Below are positions 31,157 to 44,149 of a stretch of 64,000 nt of DNA, piece by piece (within the stretch, counting starts at the first letter, position 1; each line of letters begins with the position of its first letter). The position numbers were made by a program, and so were the translations under genes. The DNA is from Solirubrobacteraceae bacterium. Lineage in GTDB: Bacteria; Actinomycetota; Thermoleophilia; Solirubrobacterales; Solirubrobacteraceae. The stretch lies in assembly GCA_030447785.1 (NCBI GenBank), contig JAUJOF010000004.1:1-64000 (forward strand). Reading direction: 5' to 3'. The notes beneath the pieces were generated by a model. That model was given only the letters and a program-made list of their open reading frames with translations, was not told where the DNA came from and did no database searches.

Positions 31157-32278
31157 ATGATCGTCACCACCCTGCGCTTGCGCGACTTTCGCACCTACTC
31201 CCGTGCGCGGGTGGCTCTGGGGACGGGCCTCACGGTGGTCCACGGCCCCAACGGCGCGGGCAAGACGAACCTGCTCGAGGCGCTGTACTTCGGGTGCACC
31301 GCGCGCTCGTGCCGGACGGCCAACGAGCGCGAGATGGTGCGCTTCGAGGCGCAGGCCACGCGGGTGGAGGTGGGGACCGCCGACGCCGAGGGTCGCACAC
31401 ACACGCTGTCGGTCGGATTCCAGCCGGGTCAGCCCAAACGCATGTGGGTCGACGGCGCGATGGTGGAGCGCCTGGTCGAGGCGCCCGCGCGCCCACTGGT
31501 GTCCGTCTTCCTGCCCGACCGCCTGGAGTTGGTCAAGGGGCCGCCGGCGCTGCGCCGCGCGCACCTCGACCAGGTCGTGGCCGCGGCGCGCCCCGCCCGG
31601 GCGGCCACCCGGCGAGCGTACGCGCAGTCCCTGGCCCAGCGCAACGCGCTGCTGGCACGGGTGCGCGCCGGCCGCGCCCCCCGTGCGGCGCTGCCGGCGT
31701 GGGACGCGGAGCTGGCCCGCCACGGCGTGGCGCTGCGCGCCGACCGGGCGTCGGTCGTGGCCGAGCTGGCCGAGCCCTTCGCTCGGGCGGCAGATGAGCT
31801 GGGGCTGCGTGGCGCGGCCGAGCTGGCCTTCCGCGCGCGCTCGGAGGCCGCCACCGCGCAGGAGCTCGCCGCCGAGTTGGCTGAGCGCGTCGACGCCGAC
31901 CTCGAGCGTGGGTTCACCGGCCACGGTCCCCATCGCGACGACCTGGCGCTGCGCCGTGACGGGCGCGAGCTGCGCGCCTATGGCTCCCGGGGCGAGCAGC
32001 GCCTTGGACTGCTGGCCCTCCTGCTGGCCGAGCGCGAGGTGCTGGGGGCCGCCCGGGGTGCGTCTCCGCTGCTGCTGTTGGACGACGTCATGAGCGAGCT
32101 CGATCCCGACCGCCGCGGGGCGCTGGCCGCCCGCCTGGCTCGCGACGGGGGACAGAGCGTGGTGACCGCCACCGATCTCGCCCACGTGCCCCAGCCCGCT
32201 GGCGTGGACGCGACGTGCCTGGCGGTGCACGACGGGACGGTGCTCACCCAGGCCGCCACGGCGCAGGAGGCGGCGTGA
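31157..32278 (+). CDS. recF: DNA replication and repair protein RecF
   Basis: SMC-like ATPase that loads RecA at gaps. The 373-residue protein has LRLRDFRTYSRARV, Walker A GPNGAGKT (residues 30-37), SVFLPDRLELVKGPPALRRAHLD, the ABC-type signature YGSRGEQRLGLLALLLAE and Walker B LLLLDDVMSELDPDRR. It starts 33 bp after dnaN and its stop overlaps the next gene by GTGA. Confidence 0.95.
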   Translation: MIVTTLRLRDFRTYSRARVALGTGLTVVHGPNGAGKTNLLEALYFGCTARSCRTANEREMVRFEAQATRVEVGTADAEGRTHTLSVGFQPGQPKRMWVDGAMVERLVEAPARPLVSVFLPDRLELVKGPPALRRAHLDQVVAAARPARAATRRAYAQSLAQRNALLARVRAGRAPRAALPAWDAELARHGVALRADRASVVAELAEPFARAADELGLRGAAELAFRARSEAATAQELAAELAERVDADLERGFTGHGPHRDDLALRRDGRELRAYGSRGEQRLGLLALLLAEREVLGAARGASPLLLLDDVMSELDPDRRGALAARLARDGGQSVVTATDLAHVPQPAGVDATCLAVHDGTVLTQAATAQEAA

Positions 32279-32586
32279 AGCACCGCCGCGCGCCCGTCCC
32301 GCTTGCGGGCGCCGTCGAGGCCGTGAGCCGCCGCGTGGCTCCGGCGACGCTGTTGGCCGACGTCCAGCGAGCCTGGCCGCAGGTTGCCGGCCAGGCCATC
32401 GCCGGCCAGGCGGAGCCCGTCGCCGAGCGCGACGGCATGGTCACGGTGGCCTGCTCCTCGTCGGTGTGGGCGGCCGAGCTCGACCTGCTCGCTCCCGGCC
32501 TCGTCGATGGGCTGAATGGCGCCCTTGGGGCCCCCCGGGTGCGCTCGCTGCGCTGCCGTGCCGGCGCGGGGGGCCGCCGACGGTGA
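32275..32586 (+). CDS. DciA-like protein (DUF721)
   Basis: Protein of 103 residues of the DUF721 family, whose members include DciA, the loader of the replicative helicase in bacteria lacking DnaC/DnaI. The core is LLADVQRAWPQVAGQAIAGQAEPVAERDGMVTVACSSSVWAAELDLLAPGLVDGLN, with the conserved WPxVVG-type and SSxWAxEL motifs. The GTG overlaps the recF stop by GTGA. The order dnaN-recF-DUF721-gyrB is common in actinobacteria. Confidence 0.88.
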   Translation: MKHRRAPVPLAGAVEAVSRRVAPATLLADVQRAWPQVAGQAIAGQAEPVAERDGMVTVACSSSVWAAELDLLAPGLVDGLNGALGAPRVRSLRCRAGAGGRRR

Positions 32587-32659
32587 GGTCGCCCGTTTTG
32601 CGCTGTTTTGCAGCTAAATCGTCACGGTCGGAGGCCGGGGTGAAGGGGGCCTGCTGTGC

Positions 32660-32665
32660 TAGTCT
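32660..32665 (+). promoter_or_regulatory. candidate -10 box for gyrB-gyrA
   Basis: TAGTCT in the 159-bp gap before gyrB, preceded by a tract of lower GC (about 32595-32625). The predicted leader is about 80 nt and contains the hairpin at 32684-32720. Gyrase genes are often supercoiling-regulated, but no specific site for this is seen. Confidence 0.45.
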
Positions 32666-32670
32666 CATGA

Positions 32671-35163
<2,493 letters not shown>

Positions 35164-35179
35164 TTCGAGGAGGTGAGAC

Positions 35180-37699
<2,520 letters not shown>

Positions 37700-37748
37700 C
37701 GTTCGCCGGGTCGGAGCCCAACCGGTCCGGACCGTCGACGCCCTCTGC

Positions 37749-37754
37749 TAGGGT
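37749..37754 (+). promoter_or_regulatory. candidate -10 box of an independent transcript after gyrA
   Basis: TAGGGT, 50 bp after the gyrA stop, fits the TANNNT pattern. It precedes the structured region at 37755-38005. No clear -35 element. Confidence 0.35.
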
Positions 37755-38005
37755 GGCGCGCACCAGAGGAAGGAGGTGGTCCTAATCGGCAGTGACAGTT
37801 CTTACGGGACCCTGGAGGTGACCGGCCGCTAGGTCGGTTGAAGGAGGACTGGATCCGCCTGGCGGAATCCAAACCGGCTCACCCTCGGACGCGTCGCCGG
37901 ACCTAGTCCCCCCGGCCCCGCCCAACCTCGGGCGCGGAAGGCACGCAGCCGAGCAAATCCAGTCAGAGCCAGACACGAAGGGCCCCGGAAGCGGGGCCCT
38001 TCGTG
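37755..38005 (+). ncRNA. structured transcript of unknown class between gyrA and the HNH gene
   Basis: This 350-bp gene-poor stretch is not blank. It has two strong ribosome-site-like runs (AGGAAGGAGG ending 37776 and AAGGAGGA at 37841-37848). A tiny frame starts at GTG 37776 and stops at TAG 37832 (18 residues, ending SYGTLEVTGR). Hairpins are GGATCCGCC/GGCGGAATCC (37851-37870) and ACCG/CGGT around 37821-37837, and CTAGGTCGG is repeated in inverse as CCGGACCTAG. It ends in a 14-bp perfect stem. It matches none of the RNA families I can recall (RNase P, SRP, tmRNA, 6S, common riboswitches). It may be a regulatory RNA, a leader with small ORFs, or a small-protein gene with unusual decoding. 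Confidence 0.4.
37974..38005 (+). terminator. strong intrinsic-type terminator hairpin
   Basis: CACGAAGGGCCCCG and CGGGGCCCTTCGTG form a perfect 14-bp stem with a GAAG loop. It is followed by CTTGCTG rather than a long T-run. It would end the gyrA-downstream unit on the plus strand and could also act on the convergent HNH gene. Confidence 0.8.
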
Positions 38006-38049
38006 CTTGCTGAACAGCGAACCGCCCAGCACCGTCGCGAGGGCCCGCC

Positions 38050-38637
38050 TCAGGCCGCCTCGGGCAGCCAGGTTCGCCAGGCCGCCGGGATGGTGGGGCT
38101 GGCGACCCGAATGAAGACGTCTGGGTGTGGTGCGCGGGGTGTGGTGCGCGGGTGCATGTCGGCGGCCTTGGGCAGGCGGTCGCCCTTGCGCCGGTTGCAT
38201 GGCGCGCAGGAGGCGACGATGTTCTCCCAGGTGGACAACCCGCCCTTGGAACGCGGGATCACGTGGTCGACCGTCAGCTGGGAGTGCGCGCCGCAGTACT
38301 GGCACTCCCAGCCGTCGCGGGCGAACACCGCGCGGCGGGTGATCTTGCGCCGTCGGGTGTCGCGGGGCACGCGCACGAAGGTGACCAGGCGGATGACCAC
38401 CGGACGGGGCATGGCGGTGTGCTCCGAGCGCAGGTCCCAGTTCCCGTGCTCCACCAGTTCGGCCTTGGCCTTGAGCAGCAGCACCGCGGCGCGGCGCACG
38501 GTGCAGACGTTGATCGGCTCGTAGGTCGCGTTGAGGACGAGCACCCTGGAGGACTCCGGCCCGCGCCGCTGGTGCTCGTGCAGCGGCGGGACCCCGGGTG
38601 GGTCGCTTGGACCGATGGGCGTGGCGACGGTGGCCAT
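38050..38637 (-). CDS. HNH endonuclease family protein
   Basis: Protein of 195 residues. The C-terminal half is a zinc-supported HNH fold: C112-x2-C115, DH at 124-125 in LTVDHVIPRSKGG, and C144-x2-C147 in CAPCNRRKGDR. The N-terminal half (SSRVLVLNATYEPINVCTVRRAAVLLLKAKAELVE) is the common extension of actinobacterial chromosomal HNH proteins and not of restriction or homing systems. No methyltransferase partner is nearby. TACACT lies 10 nt before the ATG. The cellular role is unknown; DNA repair or phage defence are guesses. Confidence 0.88.
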   Translation of the reverse strand: MATVATPIGPSDPPGVPPLHEHQRRGPESSRVLVLNATYEPINVCTVRRAAVLLLKAKAELVEHGNWDLRSEHTAMPRPVVIRLVTFVRVPRDTRRRKITRRAVFARDGWECQYCGAHSQLTVDHVIPRSKGGLSTWENIVASCAPCNRRKGDRLPKAADMHPRTTPRAPHPDVFIRVASPTIPAAWRTWLPEAA

Positions 38638-38647
38638 GGCCGCCCGC

Positions 38648-38653
38648 AGTGTA
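38648..38653 (-). promoter_or_regulatory. candidate -10 box for the HNH gene
   Basis: TACACT on the minus strand 10 nt before the ATG. CTTTTC lies 16 bp further upstream as a poor -35 element. Fits the leaderless pattern. Confidence 0.4.
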
Positions 38654-38703
38654 GCCAGGCCGCCTGCGGGAAAAGCCGCCCCTGGGTGGGGTTCACGCTC
38701 CGT

Positions 38704-39549
38704 TCACGCCGCCGGATAACTGCCCAGGATCCGAACCCACTCGCAGTGGCCCTGTAGCCCCGCCAGCGCGCCTGCGACGGCCTGGTCGTGCGCATGGCCC
38801 TCGAGGTCGGCGAAGAAGCGGTAGTGCCCCAGCCGGCCGCGGTAGGGGCGCGACTCTATGCGCGACAGGTTGACCCCCCGGAAGGCGAACTCCGACAGGC
38901 AGCGCACCAGCCAGCCCGGCGCCTGGTCACCCGCGCCGAAGAAGGCGATCGAGGTGCGCCAGCGCTGTGGGGCGTCCCCGGGCGCCTCGGGCGACGTGCC
39001 CACCGGCGCCAGCCACACGAAGCGCGTCACGTTGCCCGGCTCGTCCTCCAGGCCCTCGCCCAGCACCACCAGGCCGTAGCGCTCCGCGGCGTCCACCGGC
39101 CCGAGCGCGGCCCACGCGCGCGCCTCCTCCGCGGCGACGCGCCGTGCGGCCTCGGCGGTGGAGGCCGCGGCCACGAGCTTCGCGCCCGCCAGGCGCTCAC
39201 GCAGCGTGCGGGCGCACTGGGCCAAGGCCTGGGGGTGCGAGGTCACGGTCTGCACCTCGGACTCGACGACGCCGGGGCGCGCCAGCAGCGCGTGGGAGAC
39301 GTCCAGCAGGGCCTCGCCGACGATCGCCACCCCGTGGGCCGGCCCGGCGAGGGTGTCCAGGGTGGCGCTGACCGAGCCCTCCAGCGAGTTCTCCATCGGC
39401 ACCACCGCGCGCTGCGCACGTCCCTCGGCCACCGCCATCACCGCGTCGTGCACCGTGGGCAGGGCGACCGCCTCGGCCCCGGGCGGCGCGCCCGCGTGCA
39501 GCGCCTGCTCGGAGAAGGTCCCCGGCGGGCCGAGGTAGGCGATGCGCAT
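38704..39549 (-). CDS. pheA: prephenate dehydratase
   Basis: Converts prephenate to phenylpyruvate in phenylalanine synthesis. The 281-residue protein starts MRIAYLGPPGTFSEQAL, has VVPMENSLEGSVSATLDTL and the catalytic TRF in NVTRFVWL, then a C-terminal ACT domain (from about residue 195, with GVNLSRIESRPYRGRLGHYRFF) that usually binds Phe for feedback control. The chorismate mutase domain of E. coli PheA is absent. It overlaps the DUF4446 gene by one base (TGATG). Confidence 0.94.
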   Translation of the reverse strand: MRIAYLGPPGTFSEQALHAGAPPGAEAVALPTVHDAVMAVAEGRAQRAVVPMENSLEGSVSATLDTLAGPAHGVAIVGEALLDVSHALLARPGVVESEVQTVTSHPQALAQCARTLRERLAGAKLVAAASTAEAARRVAAEEARAWAALGPVDAAERYGLVVLGEGLEDEPGNVTRFVWLAPVGTSPEAPGDAPQRWRTSIAFFGAGDQAPGWLVRCLSEFAFRGVNLSRIESRPYRGRLGHYRFFADLEGHAHDQAVAGALAGLQGHCEWVRILGSYPAA

Positions 39550-40139
39550 CAGCGGGTGGGCTGTGCGGCGGGTCTCCCGCCGGCGGCGCTGGCCTCCAGC
39601 GCCAAACGCACGGCCTCGTGCTCCTCGGGCGAGAGCTCGATCTCGCCGCGACCCTCGTGCACCCGCTTGACGTACAGCCGGGCCTGGTCGCGGTGATGGA
39701 TGGACGAGAGCACCAGCCCGGTGGCGCGCGTGTCCAGCAGCGCGATCGAGGTGGACTGGTGCCCCGACAGCCCGGTGGCGCGCGTGTCCAGCAGCGCGAT
39801 CGAGGTGGACTGGTGCCCCGACATCTCGTTGTAGGCGTCGTAGCGCACCAGGCCGGTGCCGGAGACCACGCCGTCCAGGCGATCCTCGACCGTGCCCAGC
39901 CGCGCGTCCAGGCGCTGGGCGACCTCCGTGACGTAGTCGTGCAGCGCGCGGAAGGCGCCCTCCAGGGCCGCGGCATGGCCGACGAGGTCCTGCTCGCCCG
40001 CCTCCCCCAGCACGGCGCGCTGGTCGGCCCGGACCGCGCGCAGGCGGACGAGCGCCATGACGGCCACCGCCAGCGCCAGCAGCGCGACGGCGCCCGCGGC
40101 GAGCGCGATGATCCCGGGGACGGAGGTCAGCTCGGCCAT
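39549..40139 (-). CDS. DUF4446 membrane-anchored protein with an internal duplication
   Basis: Protein of 196 residues. One N-terminal membrane segment (about residues 9-32) and a helix precede the DUF4446 core (VVSGTGLVRYDAYNEMSGHQSTSIALLD...). The segment SGHQSTSIALLDTRATGL occurs twice in tandem because of a perfect 54-bp duplication. Relatives I know have it once, so the fold may be disturbed or the duplication may be an assembly error. Function unknown. Upstream neighbour is the membrane protein at 40155-41258; pheA follows directly. Confidence 0.85.
   Translation of the reverse strand: MAELTSVPGIIALAAGAVALLALAVAVMALVRLRAVRADQRAVLGEAGEQDLVGHAAALEGAFRALHDYVTEVAQRLDARLGTVEDRLDGVVSGTGLVRYDAYNEMSGHQSTSIALLDTRATGLSGHQSTSIALLDTRATGLVLSSIHHRDQARLYVKRVHEGRGEIELSPEEHEAVRLALEASAAGGRPAAQPTR
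39714..39821. repeat. perfect 54-bp tandem duplication inside DUF4446 gene
   Basis: Copies at 39714-39767 and 39768-39821 are identical. In frame, so 18 residues are repeated. The absence of any difference between copies suggests a very recent event or an assembly artefact. Confidence 0.9.
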
Positions 40140-40154
40140 CGGATGGCCGCCACG

Positions 40155-41258
40155 CTACTCCGTGAAGAGGACCGTGTACTCCTGGGCATTGTTGTCGTCC
40201 ATCTCCTCGCCGGGCACCGGCGCAACCTGCACCTCGACGGTGAGCGGCTCGCCCACCGGCGGCGGGCGGTCGAGCGGGATCGACACCTCGGCGGCCTGGC
40301 CCGCCGTCGTCATGTCCACGCGGCGCTGGAGGGTGAGCGGCTGGCCCGCCCCGCCGCTGACGCGCAGGTTGACCATCACGTCCTGCTCGTCGTTCTCGCC
40401 CTGGTTCTGGAGGGCGATGGTGAAGGCCGGGTTGTCGGCCAGCGAGACGCGGTTGACCGTGCCGCCCGGCTGCAGCGTGGTGTCGCCGATGCTGACCGAC
40501 GTGAGCCCGTGGCCGTGCGTGCCCGGCTCGGGCTCGCCCTGGGGGGCCCCGCCGCCCGGTCCGGCGCCCAGGCGCTCGCCCACCGTCGGGGGATCCAGCC
40601 ACGCGAGGTCGGGCATGAACGAGCTGTCGGGGATCGTGACCCCGGTCAGCTCCTCCTCGTCGAGCGCCTCGGCGATGAACGGCCGCGTGCGCACGTCGAA
40701 GAGCACGTCGGAGGCCAGCAGCGCCTGCATCTGGCCCGCGATGCCCGTGACGGCCTCCTCGCCGCCCTGCCCGCTGACCGCCGCGGGCAGCAGCTCGGCC
40801 ACCTTGCCCACCCCGCCGGCGCGTAGGGCCAGCGCCTCGATGAGCGACTGCTGGGCGGGCACCATGTCGTCTGGGACGTCGAAGGCACGGGCGCGGTCGA
40901 CGTGCTCCTCGGCCTGCACGCGCAACTGGTTGAGCGCGCTCTGGCGCTCGAGCGGCGAGGTTTGGCCCTGCAGCGTCTCGAAGAAGGGCGCGGCGACCTG
41001 CTCGTCGGAGGCCCTGACGATCGTGGCGACGTCCTGGTTGTAGTCGCGCAGGGCGGCCTCCTGGCGGGACTGCAGGCAGCCGTTGACGCCCAGGATCAGC
41101 AGGATGAGCACCAGCGCCCCGCCGGCGAAGGCCACGCCGCGGCGGACCATCAGCGTCTGCTGGTCGGTGGCGGGCGCGCGCCCGGCCGCCGCAGGACGCT
41201 GCTGCGGCGGCCTCTTCGCTGTGCGGGGCTCGCGAGGGCCCTCGTCGAAGAAGGACAA
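40155..41258 (-). CDS. membrane-anchored protein with C-terminal Ig-like domain, function unknown
   Basis: Protein of 367 residues. Basic/Gln-rich cytoplasmic start (about 1-38), one membrane helix (39-58, ending NGC), a helical external region (about 65-215), and a C-terminal beta-rich domain (about 260-367) whose DNPAFTIALQNQGENDEQDVMVNLRVSG pattern resembles CARDB/Ig-like domains. The start is TTG with a CAGGAGCAGGAAC site before it. Its position next to the kinase/PBP cluster suggests an envelope role, but this is inference. Confidence 0.8.
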   Translation of the reverse strand: MSFFDEGPREPRTAKRPPQQRPAAAGRAPATDQQTLMVRRGVAFAGGALVLILLILGVNGCLQSRQEAALRDYNQDVATIVRASDEQVAAPFFETLQGQTSPLERQSALNQLRVQAEEHVDRARAFDVPDDMVPAQQSLIEALALRAGGVGKVAELLPAAVSGQGGEEAVTGIAGQMQALLASDVLFDVRTRPFIAEALDEEELTGVTIPDSSFMPDLAWLDPPTVGERLGAGPGGGAPQGEPEPGTHGHGLTSVSIGDTTLQPGGTVNRVSLADNPAFTIALQNQGENDEQDVMVNLRVSGGAGQPLTLQRRVDMTTAGQAAEVSIPLDRPPPVGEPLTVEVQVAPVPGEEMDDNNAQEYTVLFTE

Positions 41259-41431
41259 GTTCCTGCTCCTGGCCGGGAACGATTGAGTATGACGCGCGGG
41301 GCGGTCGCCTTGCCGTCATCGTGCGGACGGGATCGCGCGACACCGGGGGCCGTGTGCAACTTCTCGTTCAGCCCTCCGGTCCCTTCCCGGGCGGCGAGGG
41401 GGAATGGACCGATCCGCGAAGCTGGGAGGCG

Positions 41432-43321
41432 GTGGAGACCGCGCAGCGCACCGACCAGGCCCCGCCGCCGGGCGGCGGGCGGCTCGTCCTGGACCGCTAT
41501 CGCCTCGTGTCGCGCCTGGGCACCGGGGGGTTCGGCACGGTCTGGCGCGCGCGCGACGAGCACCTGGGCCGCGACGTGGCGCTCAAGCGGATCCCGTTGG
41601 ACGAGCCCGCCTCCGCGGCGGCCCGCGCCGAGCGCGAGGCGATGGCCGCCGCGCGCCTGGCCCACCCGGGGATCGTGGCCCTGTTCGAGGCCGGGCGCGA
41701 CGAGGAGGCGCACGTGCTGGTCTCCGAGCTGGTGGAGGGCGGCACGCTGGGTGCCCGGCTGGCCGAGGGCGCACTGTCGGACCGCGACGTGCTCGTGCAC
41801 CGCGACGTCAAGCCCTCCAACGTGCTGTGCCCCGACCGCCCTGACGAGGCGGGCAGCGTGGCGAAGCTGACCGACTTCGGCGTCGCGCGCCTGGTGGGCA
41901 CCGACGCCCTGACCCGTACGGGCGACGTGGTGGGCACGCTGGCCTACATGGCGCCCGAGCAGGCGGCGGGCCGCGGCGCCGGCCCGCCCGCCGACGTCTG
42001 GGCGCTGGCCCTCGTGCTCTATGAGGCGCTGGCCGGCGTGAACCCCGTGCGCGGCGACAACGCCGCCGCCACCGCGCGCAACCTGCTGCATCCCGTCCCC
42101 CCGCTGGCCCGCGCGCGGCCCGACCTGCCGCGCGCGGCGGTGGCCGCCATCGACGCCGCCCTGGAGGCCGATCCCCACCGCCGCGCGCAGGTGGCCGGTC
42201 TGCGCGACCACCTCGAAGGAGCGCTGCCCCTGGCCGACGCCACGCCGGGGACCATCGCCACGCCGGCCCTCGAGGAGGCCTCCCGTGCCGGGCGCCGCGC
42301 GCTGGAAGCCGCGCGCGGGTGGCGGCGCGGGCGCAGGGAGGAGGCGGCCTGGGCTCGCGCGCGGCGCGAGGACGAGGAGCGGGCGGCGCGGCGCGAGGAG
42401 GAGGATGGGGCCCGGCGCGAGGAGGAGGACGCGTGGGCGCGCCGGCGTCAGGAGGACGAAGCCTGGGCGCACCGCCGCGCGGACACCGATCTCGCCGACC
42501 GCGCCCGCCGCGAGCGCTGGACCGCCGCCCCCGCCGCCGACGACCGGCCCCGGCGGCGGGGCACGGGCCTGAGGGCCCGTGCCGCCGGCGGGCTGGCCAC
42601 CGGCATCCTGGTCATCGCCGCCCTCGCGCTGCTCGGCCCCGCGGCGCCGGTCGAGCCGATGCTCGCCGGGCTGGCCGTGGCGGCCGCCGCCGTGGCGCTG
42701 CCCCGCCTGACCTGGCTGGCCGCCGCGGGAGGACTCGCCGCCTGGCTGGCCACCACCCTGCCCGGCGTGGCGTTGCTCGTGGGGCTGGCGGCGCTGCCCG
42801 TGCCCCCGTTCCTCCTGCTCACGCCCGCGACCTGGTCGTTGCCCGGGCTGGCCCCGCTGCTCGGCGCGGCCGGTGCGGCCACCGCCTTCCCCGCCGCCGC
42901 GGGCCAGGCGCGCACGCTGCCGCGCCGCGCGGCGCTGGGTGCGCTGGGCGCCTGGTGGCTGGCGCTGGCCGAGGCCCTCGTGCAGGAGCGCCTGCTGCTG
43001 GGCACGCCCGGCGACCTGCCCGGCGCCGACTCGTGGCAGGCCTCGCTCAGCGTCACCGCGCAGGAGGTCCTGCCCGCCCTGGCCACCCCGACGCTGGCGC
43101 TCGTGGCGGGAGCGTTCGCGCTGGCCGCCGCGGTGCTCCCCTACCTCGTGCGCGGCACGAGAGCGGCAATCGACGTGCTGGCCGCGAGTGGGTGGGCGAC
43201 CGCGCTGGCCGCCGCCGTCGGGGCCCTGGCGCCCGGCGCCGAGCCGCGCGGCGTCGTGGGCGGGGCGGTGGTGGGCGCACTGGCCGCCGTGGGCGCTCGG
43301 GCTGTCCGTGGCCGGGGGTGA
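41432..43321 (+). CDS. membrane Ser/Thr protein kinase, apparently missing the alpha-E helix
   Basis: Protein of 629 residues. Kinase motifs: LGTGGFGTVW (29-38), Lys52 (VALKRI), HRDVKPSN (123-130), DFG (148-150), APEQ (174-177). Between LSDRDV (115-120) and VHRD (122-125) only one residue remains. Typical kinases have about 18-20 residues of helix E there, so catalysis is doubtful. After the kinase comes an Arg/Glu-rich coiled coil (about 290-375) and about eight hydrophobic helices to the C-terminus. No PASTA repeats. The GTG at 41432 follows GGGAGG; the frame opens at 41321. First plus-strand gene of the cell-wall cluster. Confidence 0.8.
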   Translation: METAQRTDQAPPPGGGRLVLDRYRLVSRLGTGGFGTVWRARDEHLGRDVALKRIPLDEPASAAARAEREAMAAARLAHPGIVALFEAGRDEEAHVLVSELVEGGTLGARLAEGALSDRDVLVHRDVKPSNVLCPDRPDEAGSVAKLTDFGVARLVGTDALTRTGDVVGTLAYMAPEQAAGRGAGPPADVWALALVLYEALAGVNPVRGDNAAATARNLLHPVPPLARARPDLPRAAVAAIDAALEADPHRRAQVAGLRDHLEGALPLADATPGTIATPALEEASRAGRRALEAARGWRRGRREEAAWARARREDEERAARREEEDGARREEEDAWARRRQEDEAWAHRRADTDLADRARRERWTAAPAADDRPRRRGTGLRARAAGGLATGILVIAALALLGPAAPVEPMLAGLAVAAAAVALPRLTWLAAAGGLAAWLATTLPGVALLVGLAALPVPPFLLLTPATWSLPGLAPLLGAAGAATAFPAAAGQARTLPRRAALGALGAWWLALAEALVQERLLLGTPGDLPGADSWQASLSVTAQEVLPALATPTLALVAGAFALAAAVLPYLVRGTRAAIDVLAASGWATALAAAVGALAPGAEPRGVVGGAVVGALAAVGARAVRGRG

Positions 43322-43367
43322 CGTAACCTAGGCCCCGCCGGCCGCCCGACGGACCGGACCGACTCCC

Positions 43368-44144
43368 ATGAGCGTGCTGCGCAACCTCGAGAGCAAGCTG
43401 ACCGATCTGGTGGAGGGCACCTTCGGACGGGTGTTCCGCTCGGCCGTGCGTCCGGTGGAGCTCGCGCGCAAGCTCACGAAGGAGATGGAGGAGCACAAGA
43501 GGGTGTCGGTCTCGCGCACCTACGTGCCCAACGAGTACGTCGTGTGGCTGTCGCCCGAGGACCGCGAGCGCCATGAGGGCGCCGAGAACGAGATCATCGG
43601 CGAGCTGGCCGCCTACCTGCTCGAGCACGCGCGCCGTGAGCGCCTTGCCATGGTCTCGCGCCCGCACATCGAGTTTCGCACCGACAAGCGGCTCTCCCTG
43701 GGCCAGTTCGGCATCCAGGCGCGCATGGTGCGTCCGGAGTCCGCGCAGGACGGGGGCGAACGCGAGCCCGTCCAGGGCGACCACGGCCACACCATGATCT
43801 ACTCGACCGCCGAGCGCCTTCGCCAGCCGGTGCAGGAGACCGGCGGGTCGCGCGCGCAGCAGGCGATCCTAGTGGCCGAGGGCAAGCGCTTCGTCGTGCC
43901 GCCGGACGGTGCCACCATCGGACGCAGCCGTGAGTGCGACGTGGTCCTGGGCGACGCCAACGTCTCGCGCCGCCACGCCGAGCTGCGCGGGGAGGGCACC
44001 GGCGGCGGCGCCTACACGATCTCGGACCTGGGCTCCACCAACGGCGTGCGCGTCAACGGGCGCGCCGTGCAGGACGGCCACCCGCTGCAGGCCGGCGACC
44101 GCATCGAGCTGGGGACCGCCCAGGTCCTCTTCGAGCTGGAGTAG
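43368..44144 (+). CDS. FhaA-like protein: DUF3662 domain plus FHA domain
   Basis: Phosphothreonine-binding adaptor of 258 residues. Residues 1-125 are the DUF3662 domain (MSVLRNLESKLTDLVEGTFGR, RVSVSRTYVPNEYVVWLSPEDRE). Residues about 165-258 are the FHA fold with GRSRECDVVLGDANVSRRHAEL and DLGSTNGVRVNG. In mycobacteria FhaA binds PknB substrates and links to cell-wall synthesis. The gene starts the FhaA-FhaB-PstP-RodA-PBP-PknB series, which is conserved across actinobacteria. Confidence 0.92.
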   Translation: MSVLRNLESKLTDLVEGTFGRVFRSAVRPVELARKLTKEMEEHKRVSVSRTYVPNEYVVWLSPEDRERHEGAENEIIGELAAYLLEHARRERLAMVSRPHIEFRTDKRLSLGQFGIQARMVRPESAQDGGEREPVQGDHGHTMIYSTAERLRQPVQETGGSRAQQAILVAEGKRFVVPPDGATIGRSRECDVVLGDANVSRRHAELRGEGTGGGAYTISDLGSTNGVRVNGRAVQDGHPLQAGDRIELGTAQVLFELE

Positions 44145-44149
44145 CCGGC

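Noticed and set aside
37838-37906. TTG-started 22-codon frame overlapping the second ribosome-site motif after gyrA
   Set aside because: The AAGGAGGA site lies inside this frame, after its start codon, so it cannot serve as its ribosome site.
38050-38637. HNH protein as part of a restriction or defence island
   Set aside because: No methyltransferase, helicase or other defence gene adjoins it; the neighbours are housekeeping (gyrA, pheA). It looks like the common chromosomal HNH protein of actinobacteria.
42330-42500. Repeated Arg/Glu codons in the kinase at 41432 suspected as a DNA repeat
   Set aside because: The units vary in sequence and read as an ordinary charged coiled coil (ARREEED type) rather than a tandem DNA repeat.
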